This document shows positions 18,301 through 21,787 of a DNA stretch of 21,787 bases, in pieces. The notes beneath the pieces are model-generated. The model saw only the letters and a list, made by a program, of their open reading frames with translations, was not told the DNA's origin and did no database searches. The stretch comes from Isoetes engelmannii. Taxonomy: Eukaryota > Streptophyta > Lycopodiopsida > Isoetales > Isoetaceae. The position numbers and the translations under genes are program-made. The stretch's first letter is position 1. The number at the start of each line of letters is the position of its first letter. Location: contig JAANSK020265383.1 of NCBI GenBank assembly GCA_011763485.2, positions 1-21,787 of the forward strand. Reading direction: 5' to 3'.

Positions 18301-18876
18301 CTCGATGGCGGTTTCGAAGTTGTGTCGCTCGTCGACAACCCTTGCCGGCAGCGTGGGGTCATGCCGCCTGCGGGGCGGCCTACGACGCAGCGAGAGCGGT
18401 GACGTCAGTGATGCCAGCGCATCCCGCACGTCGTCAGGCATGATCGACGTCCACACCGGGCGCACGTTCAGCTGAGCGTCAACCTCAAAGCGCTTGCTGC
18501 TGACCTCCACTTCGTCGCCGCCAGAGGGCGGCGAGGAGCTGACGTACGCTCCTGACGAGTCTGTGGGCTCCGGGTCGTCGTCCCAGACTTTGGGGCGTGT
18601 CATCGACCGACGACGCTGCTCCAACCGTCGGTGCGTCTCGTTGTACTGGTCCACCATCAGCCGCAGCTCGCGTTGGCTCCAAGGTGCGTGCCCCGCGATT
18701 CGCAAGTTCTGAATCGCCGTTACAACGTTGGCCGGCAGTGTTCTCATGACGGAGTTAAAACCGGTCATGAGTGCCGGAAGGTCACGCAAATGGTTGCTGC
18801 CCAGAAGCTCGGTAGCAAGCAAACACAGGTAGTTGAGCGCGTTGGCGCCGCGATAGGGCTGCAGGCGTTCACGCAT
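15376..18876 (-). CDS. DinG/XPD-like helicase of pPIWI-RE module
   Basis: This is a 1166-residue SF2-type helicase. Walker A is GLPGAGKTT (284-292, K290) and Walker B is VVVDECD (D473-E474). A late GRAMRG motif (G1087-R1088) resembles helicase motif VI. Between Walker A and B lie four cysteines (C375, C395, C416, C422), the position and approximate spacing expected for the Fe-S cluster domain of XPD/DinG helicases. DinG-type enzymes unwind 5'-3' and resolve R-loops, which fits the RNA-guide model for pPIWI-RE systems. Residues about 1-250 would correspond to the pPIWI_RE_Z region. I chose ATG at 18876 (GGAG 7-8 bases upstream) over an in-frame TTG at 18882. It overlaps the stop of the upstream nuclease gene by 8 bases, and the next gene starts 28 bases after its stop. 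Confidence 0.87.
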   Translation of the reverse strand: MRERLQPYRGANALNYLCLLATELLGSNHLRDLPALMTGFNSVMRTLPANVVTAIQNLRIAGHAPWSQRELRLMVDQYNETHRRLEQRRRSMTRPKVWDDDPEPTDSSGAYVSSSPPSGGDEVEVSSKRFEVDAQLNVRPVWTSIMPDDVRDALASLTSPLSLRRRPPRRRHDPTLPARVVDERHNFETAIEPLGFTPPDPPILDIARHGRTPGLVRWSDLVAVADRFDRIDELAGRQQRRERSWYCRLHTASGERTAVLSEATVDGLAECDVMELSGVKHLIGLPGAGKTTLLYLLAAWSSERDYRVCFLFPSIEVATGFVERLALYDVRSALLFGQSDRARSKHVASFAAALSQDNRGYAVTRSAAPLFATNCSLAAFAGDEETAFPHAHPPCQLVHQSPAGAKAGKGPVAHQCAMASVCGRQEAERSLVNANVWAGHILSTDREVSPLFSDVQLRHFEYLARTFDLVVVDECDGAQANMDGRGTPLMKLSGDADSVWNRLLLDLHAPAAQGRNAFIGGASIATIMAMSGRFGQAAERLTAAIVKSPKEFRDEYARKLLTGLSLIADMFPLSRAGAGFEDDEEAQAHLDARQALERVWDFAAKRVAFREGGEALRHLNELQREDEGGAEADQEPSTAHGLGDSEVLKLAELARVTPDVIREYAKEVLGALDTWDREGTDEYLNALARVLVRAPGLAPAKEPKFFVEHVRLLANVTLLVLQHFGLSPHLRLLNGQGILGDEVFESRPSKELLGLVPESLAGRLSGVRYTVGDEGDVDIAHVGFVGTPRMLMPRLAQLGLDTGGTGPAVLLTSATSLLHDSPSYHINVGPHYVLRRPNAGAGWAESRYHFLPLKDPHDDRQRLFFSGSRLARREFVLKAMATELLDGGRASKVEAAIAQNDTVGGVGRKAAFVVNSYEQCELLYEHIRQQFPAWRERVRFLVRGGALAAASKHGITASEVERLGDDADWDLFIFPMSAIGRGVNIVYKFGPRADKAMIGSLYLLTRPHPRSDSLGFLQGVVGAASEDFDQSSYGSPEAALAAMRAKRADVSHKVGALLRLPQASRALGEFARPFVADQMIMILQTIGRAMRGDCPAFVYFVDAAWAPKSAVGLPDTPRTSMLLMMRRILDDCLNHPDAALRECYENLYRSFYEPLSNIGGLHIEGT

Positions 18877-20278
18877 GGCCAAGCTCCGCGACTGCGTCCG
18901 AAAGGGTCAAGGCCCGGATGGGAGAGCCTTCGAGACAGGCACTGACTCGGTCTATGTAGTTGGGCACGCGTCGGGCCAGCCAGTCGGGGATGACGAGGAG
19001 AGGCTTCTTGTAGGAGCGCAGCCCACCAGGCCGGCGACGCAGACGTTCTCCGAGAAGCTCGGGACTGCTGTAGGCTTTGAGGTCGATGCCAACGGGACTG
19101 CCATCGCCCAGGTCCAGGTCCACCGCGTCGCGGTTTGGGTACATGCGTACTTTGTGGCCGTTGGCTTCAAGACGGTCGGCCAGTCGCAGCTCATCGATAC
19201 CGGGCTCGAACCAGTACTTGCGCAGCGACCTGTTGAGCCGCATAAGTTCAGACGCTGGTTGCGTTCGGCCTGGACTAGGACCGTGCTCGGCACAACACGC
19301 AGCCGTCGTACAGCGAAGTGCGCCAGCGTGTTTGGCCATGACGTTGCTGCAGTGGGCGCAGAGAGTGGCCGTCTCCCCCGTGAGCAAGCTGCTGGGCAGC
19401 GGCTCGTAGAACTGTTGCTCGACGCACACCCATACGGCAGCAGGCAGCGTGGTCACAAACCGCAGCAGCTGCTTGCGGTTGACGACCGGGTTGCGCACAA
19501 CGAACGTCCGAACTTGGCCGTAGTACTCGTCAGCATCCTTGCTCGAATGCTTTGACAAGCTGTCTTGGAACGCAGCGAAGACCTGCTCTTCAAGCAAGCC
19601 CGTCGCTCCGCTGAAGCCGGCAGCGAGCTCCTCCGCCTCAAGCGTCGGCATTCGGTCTTCCGGATGGATCAGGTAGACGGAAGACAAGCCTGCTTCTTTG
19701 ACTGCGGGGATCGGCAGCCAGTCGCCGAGCGGCTTTGTGCAATACGCGAGCAGTTCATGAATCTCGGCGCCGATGTCGCTGAGTCCAAGCGAGAGTCGGG
19801 CTCTCGATACCAGGGCCATCGCGCGACGGTCCTCGTCACTCAGGCCGGATACCCCGGTCCAAAGCCGGTCAACACCGGAGATCATGGAGGCACCACCGCC
19901 CATGAACACTTGGCGTGCCTGCCGAGTAGTCAGCGCGGCCAAGCTTGCTGGCAGTAGCTTCATCGCATCGGGGCCGCGGCGCCATGTGCTCGCATCTCCC
20001 TCGGATGGCAACGTCACGAGTGTCTCGCTCACGCCGGCCGCAGAGGCGCTTCTTGCCAGTGCCTCAACCTTTTCGATGACGAGCTTGGGCATCGTCCGGA
20101 AGTCGCTGGACTCGGCCGGCATGCGATACGTCTTCATCGCGCGCGGCTCGACGCCAACACGCAGCGCGAACTGATCCCAGGTCAGCTTTGGCACACCAAT
20201 GGACAGCGCTCGCTTGGCTGCTACCAAGAACGCCTTCTGGTCTAGGTCGGCAGCTGGAAGAGGGGCGGATCCGGACAT
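18869..20278 (-). CDS. REase-fold nuclease of pPIWI-RE module
   Basis: This 469-residue protein is the first gene of the operon. Its N-terminus (about 30-75) contains LTWDQFALRVGVEPRAMKTY, which looks like a helix-turn-helix. A central region with CTKPLGDW and YYGQVRTFVV resembles the pPIWI_RE_Y domain. A Cys cluster follows (C307, C310, C323, C328/C329), probably zinc-binding. The C-terminus (about 370-450) is a PD-(D/E)XK nuclease: VDLD (D387/D389) then GIDLKAY (D399, K401), followed by LLVIPDW. In the pPIWI-RE model this enzyme cuts target DNA. The ATG at 20278 fits the promoter just upstream, but no strong ribosome site is seen. The HTH-like segment makes autoregulation at the upstream repeats plausible. 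Confidence 0.87.
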   Translation of the reverse strand: MSGSAPLPAADLDQKAFLVAAKRALSIGVPKLTWDQFALRVGVEPRAMKTYRMPAESSDFRTMPKLVIEKVEALARSASAAGVSETLVTLPSEGDASTWRRGPDAMKLLPASLAALTTRQARQVFMGGGASMISGVDRLWTGVSGLSDEDRRAMALVSRARLSLGLSDIGAEIHELLAYCTKPLGDWLPIPAVKEAGLSSVYLIHPEDRMPTLEAEELAAGFSGATGLLEEQVFAAFQDSLSKHSSKDADEYYGQVRTFVVRNPVVNRKQLLRFVTTLPAAVWVCVEQQFYEPLPSSLLTGETATLCAHCSNVMAKHAGALRCTTAACCAEHGPSPGRTQPASELMRLNRSLRKYWFEPGIDELRLADRLEANGHKVRMYPNRDAVDLDLGDGSPVGIDLKAYSSPELLGERLRRRPGGLRSYKKPLLVIPDWLARRVPNYIDRVSACLEGSPIRALTLSDAVAELGHA

Positions 20279-20299
20279 GGTTGATGATATCTAGCCCAC

Positions 20300-20328
20300 A
20301 ATAGAATACGCAATGCGTGCCATGTCAC
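20300..20328 (-). promoter_or_regulatory. Putative sigma70 promoter of the five-gene operon
   Basis: On the minus strand GTGACA (20328-20323, 5 of 6 to the -35 consensus) is followed after exactly 17 bases by TCTATT (20305-20300, 4 of 6 to the -10 consensus). Transcription would start near 20293, giving a leader of only about 15 bases before the ATG at 20278. An operator-like repeat fills the spacer. This is the only plausible promoter I see for the operon; genes 2-4 are too tightly packed for strong promoters of their own. Confidence 0.5.
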
Positions 20329-20364
20329 AGAAATGCGCCGTATATGGTACGCGATGCGGACCAT
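20307..20364. promoter_or_regulatory. Paired operator-like direct repeats at operon promoter
   Basis: TACGCAATGCGTGCCAT (20307-20323) and TACGCGATGCGGACCAT (20348-20364) match at 14 of 17 positions and are spaced 41 bases apart, close to four helical turns. The first is near-palindromic (TACGCA-A-TGCGTG) and fills the spacer between the proposed -35 and -10, where bound protein would block RNA polymerase. A perfect palindrome GACATGTC follows at 20367-20374. A regulator with an HTH, possibly the nuclease encoded immediately downstream, is the obvious candidate binder, but this is inferred. Confidence 0.5.
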
Positions 20365-20471
20365 AAGACATGTCCGAACTCCATGTCAACTGGCATTCTC
20401 AAGAGTCCGATCTCGACCATGCGCTCTGGTACGCCCACTGAAACCTGACCACTTCCGAGGCCTGTGTGGAG

Positions 20472-20840
20472 TGAACCCCTGAGAATAGACAGGCGGGGCT
20501 CGTCGGACCGATGCGCTGGCTGGGCCTTCAGAAGGAGAAGGTCCATGCCATCACGAGGTCCCTACCGTCGGCACTCTGCGCAGTTCAAGCTGCAGCTGTG
20601 CCAGGAGATCCGCTCCGGCGGACTTGGCCGGCGCGACGCGCAGAAGAAGTACAGCCTGTCAGCCAACCTCATCCAACTCTGGTTGACGCCGTCCGTCGAG
20701 ACGGTGCAGCAGGCACTGTTGGCGGATGCGCTGCAGCCGTAGAAGAGAGGCAGACGGTTCGGGTGCTGCACAAGCAGCTGAAGGCGCAGGGCTCCGAGGA
20801 GTGCTACGTCTGGCCGATTGAGCACCTCCGCGAGTGGTGA
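20472..20840 (+). pseudogene. IS3-family transposase OrfA remnant
   Basis: A 65-residue ORF (20545-20742) preceded by AAGGAG begins like an IS3-type OrfA. It contains HSAQFKLQLCQEIRSG and GRRDAQKKYSLSANLIQLWL, a transposase helix-turn-helix. The expected leucine-zipper region after LIQLWL is replaced by unrelated sequence and the frame ends at 20742. No OrfB follows, so it is a truncated copy. A TGAACCCC-type start about 70 bases upstream (20472) may be the left tip of the element. Residual ORF sequence in the neighbouring frame to 20840 is not recognisable. Confidence 0.55.
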
Positions 20841-20977
20841 CGGTCGCAGGGTGGATCGGCCTCGGGCGACACCAACGTGCCGCTCCGAAGCACTATGGGC
20901 GGGGCGTTTCAGTTCGATTGAACCACGGCATCAACCTCAAACCGCAGGTCTCGCGCCTCTCGGTTCCTCGAGAAACT

Positions 20978-20992
20978 TGTCAACAGTTGACA
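20978..20992. repeat. 15-bp perfect palindrome
   Basis: TGTCAACAGTTGACA is a perfect inverted repeat around one central base, in the gap between the IS3 remnant and the leftward ORF. It shares GTCAACTGT (read on the minus strand) with bases 228-236 beside the 16-bp palindrome at the left end. The rest of 20841-21002 shows nothing recognisable. Confidence 0.4.
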
Positions 20993-21002
20993 GGTAGCTC
21001 AA

Positions 21003-21544
21003 TCAGAAGACGACGTGCCAACGACCGGCCAAAACATCCGAGACTGACTTGATGAGGGTCACCAGGCTGGAGCCGATCACATCCGGTCGCGGCTCGACGC
21101 CAACGAGAGAAACAGCGATCGCGAACAGGACTGCAGCCACGGTCCAGTTGCCGTGACCGCCACTCGATCGACAGCGGGTCAGCGAGTAGGCAAGGGCGAC
21201 ATCTATCAAACTGGGTGGAGTGAGAGCACCGGGCGGGGACTTCGGCTCAGTAGTCCCCGGCGAAGGTGGGCGGCTGTGCCGCTTTGTCGCCGGATCTGGA
21301 CACACCGTGCTTGGATTGACGGCCGCTGAGACCTCCTTACCTTCCGAGCGTGAAGACTGCTCAGTGGTGGGCTGGTCGGTTGGGTGAGGCGCCACGCCCG
21401 TCGCATGTTCCGTGCTTGCCGGCAAGTTCGGTGGGCAGGAACTCGTAGCAGCATCTTTGGCCGCAGATACTGGTCGTGCCGCCGACTCCCTACGGGACTT
21501 TGACCCCGCTGTTGGGTCTTCGGCTGTACCACCTGAGGATGTAG
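21003..21544 (-). pseudogene. Possible 5'-truncated ORF with one membrane segment
   Basis: An open leftward frame ends at 21003. The upstream part is a Pro/Ser/Thr-rich stretch of roughly 100 residues. The last ~70 residues include a hydrophobic segment, WTVAAVLFAIAVSLVGV, that could be a membrane helix, and end with VLAGRWHVVF. The frame continues open into the istB fragment and the terminal repeat, where it cannot be the original 5' end, so any real gene has lost its start. I do not recognise it; spurious openness of GC-rich antisense sequence is an equally good explanation. Confidence 0.25.
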
Positions 21545-21712
21545 GGGTCTGCGTACGACCGCCTGGGCTCGCCCATCCTGGAGGAGGCCGTGGCATGACC
21601 AGGACGACCACCAAGACTGGCTCCGCAGCCGCGAATGCCGCGGCGGCGGCCATGACCACGCCCGCGCAGCTCGAACGCCTGGGCGAGCACTTGCGCAAGC
21701 TGCGGCTGATCA
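21545..21712 (+). pseudogene. istB: IS21-type istA 3' end / istB 5' end fragment
   Basis: From ATG 21595, preceded by GGAGGAGG, the frame encodes TTPAQLERLGEHLRKLRLI, which matches the start of IS21-family IstB helper ATPases; these normally continue with the residues leading into the ATPase domain. Just before it another frame (21545-21598) reads AYDRLGSPILEEAVA and stops at TGA within ATGA. That reproduces the usual istA/istB overlap, with istA ending in a YDRL-type sequence. IstB identity ends exactly where GTAAGCG begins at 21713, so the gene is cut by the terminal IS tip; istA is lost upstream of 21545. Confidence 0.6.
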
Positions 21713-21787
21713 GTAAGCGTGGCCTCAGCGCCCCGTTGACGCCCGCGGGTTGAGTGCCCGAGCATGCGTCCACATGGAAGCCTGTGG
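21711..21787. repeat. Right terminal inverted repeat, IS66-like IS tip
   Basis: This is an exact reverse complement of bases 1-77. GTAAGCG at 21713-21719 marks the probable first base of an IS66-type element that continues beyond the window. It interrupts the istB fragment. Since the same end of the IS faces inward on both sides, the flanking copies would be in inverted orientation, unless the element has two identical long ends. The 8 bases outside the tips (GCTGATCA here, TGTGCGCC at 76-83) are not duplicates, so the two tips do not mark a single insertion. Confidence 0.75.

Noticed and set aside
78-20545. CRISPR array or guide-RNA gene to supply the Piwi-like protein
   Set aside because: No regularly spaced repeats beyond the two operator-like pairs, and no structured RNA candidate seen in the non-coding gaps.
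1-21787. The whole window as one 21.8-kb transposon with 77-bp ends
   Set aside because: No transposase gene is intact inside, the flanking bases show no duplication, and the repeat length equals an assembler k-mer; two inverted IS copies explain it better.

Overview
The window is GC-rich (I estimate around 60% G+C) and looks like an accessory-genome fragment of a proteobacterium. Codon use and the insertion-sequence types (IS66-, IS21- and IS3-like) suggest the beta subdivision, probably Burkholderiales. No housekeeping gene is present, so the host assignment is inference only.

Almost all of it (528-20278) is one leftward operon of five long, tightly packed genes. In order of transcription: (1) a 469-residue PD-(D/E)XK nuclease with an HTH-like N-terminus and a Cys cluster; (2) a 1166-residue DinG/XPD-like helicase with four Cys between Walker A and Walker B; (3) a 3265-residue giant whose first ~960 residues look like a pPIWI-RE (divergent prokaryotic Piwi) protein and whose remainder is linkers, helical regions and a STAND/AAA-type ATPase; (4) a 397-residue protein of unknown function resembling an NTPase domain without a P-loop; (5) a 1231-residue RecD-like helicase fused to a C-terminal PD-(D/E)XK-like nuclease. 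Genes 1-3 match the three-gene pPIWI-RE module (REase + DinG-type helicase + pPIWI) that Burroughs, Iyer and Aravind (2013) predicted to be an RNA-guided restriction system acting on R-loops. Here the Piwi is fused to a very large ATPase-bearing extension, and two more genes, including a second helicase-nuclease, follow in the same operon. I regard this extended architecture as the main discovery candidate.

Upstream of the operon (20279-20400) is a plausible sigma70 promoter with a near-palindromic TACGCA-n-TGCGT site in its spacer and a second copy 41 bp upstream. The same motif recurs as an exact 13-bp palindrome at the far left end (342-354), beyond the last gene.

The edges are mobile-element debris. 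On the right lie an IS3-like orfA fragment, a doubtful leftward ORF, and an istA/istB (IS21-type) junction fragment cut by the window's terminal repeat. The first and last 77 bases are perfect inverted repeats containing an IS66-type tip (GTAAGCG). The exact length of 77 equals a common de Bruijn assembler k-mer, so these ends most likely show a contig stopping in two copies of one IS rather than the termini of a 21.8-kb transposon. The left edge (78-527) has no convincing gene but a cluster of CAGCTG-type palindromes.
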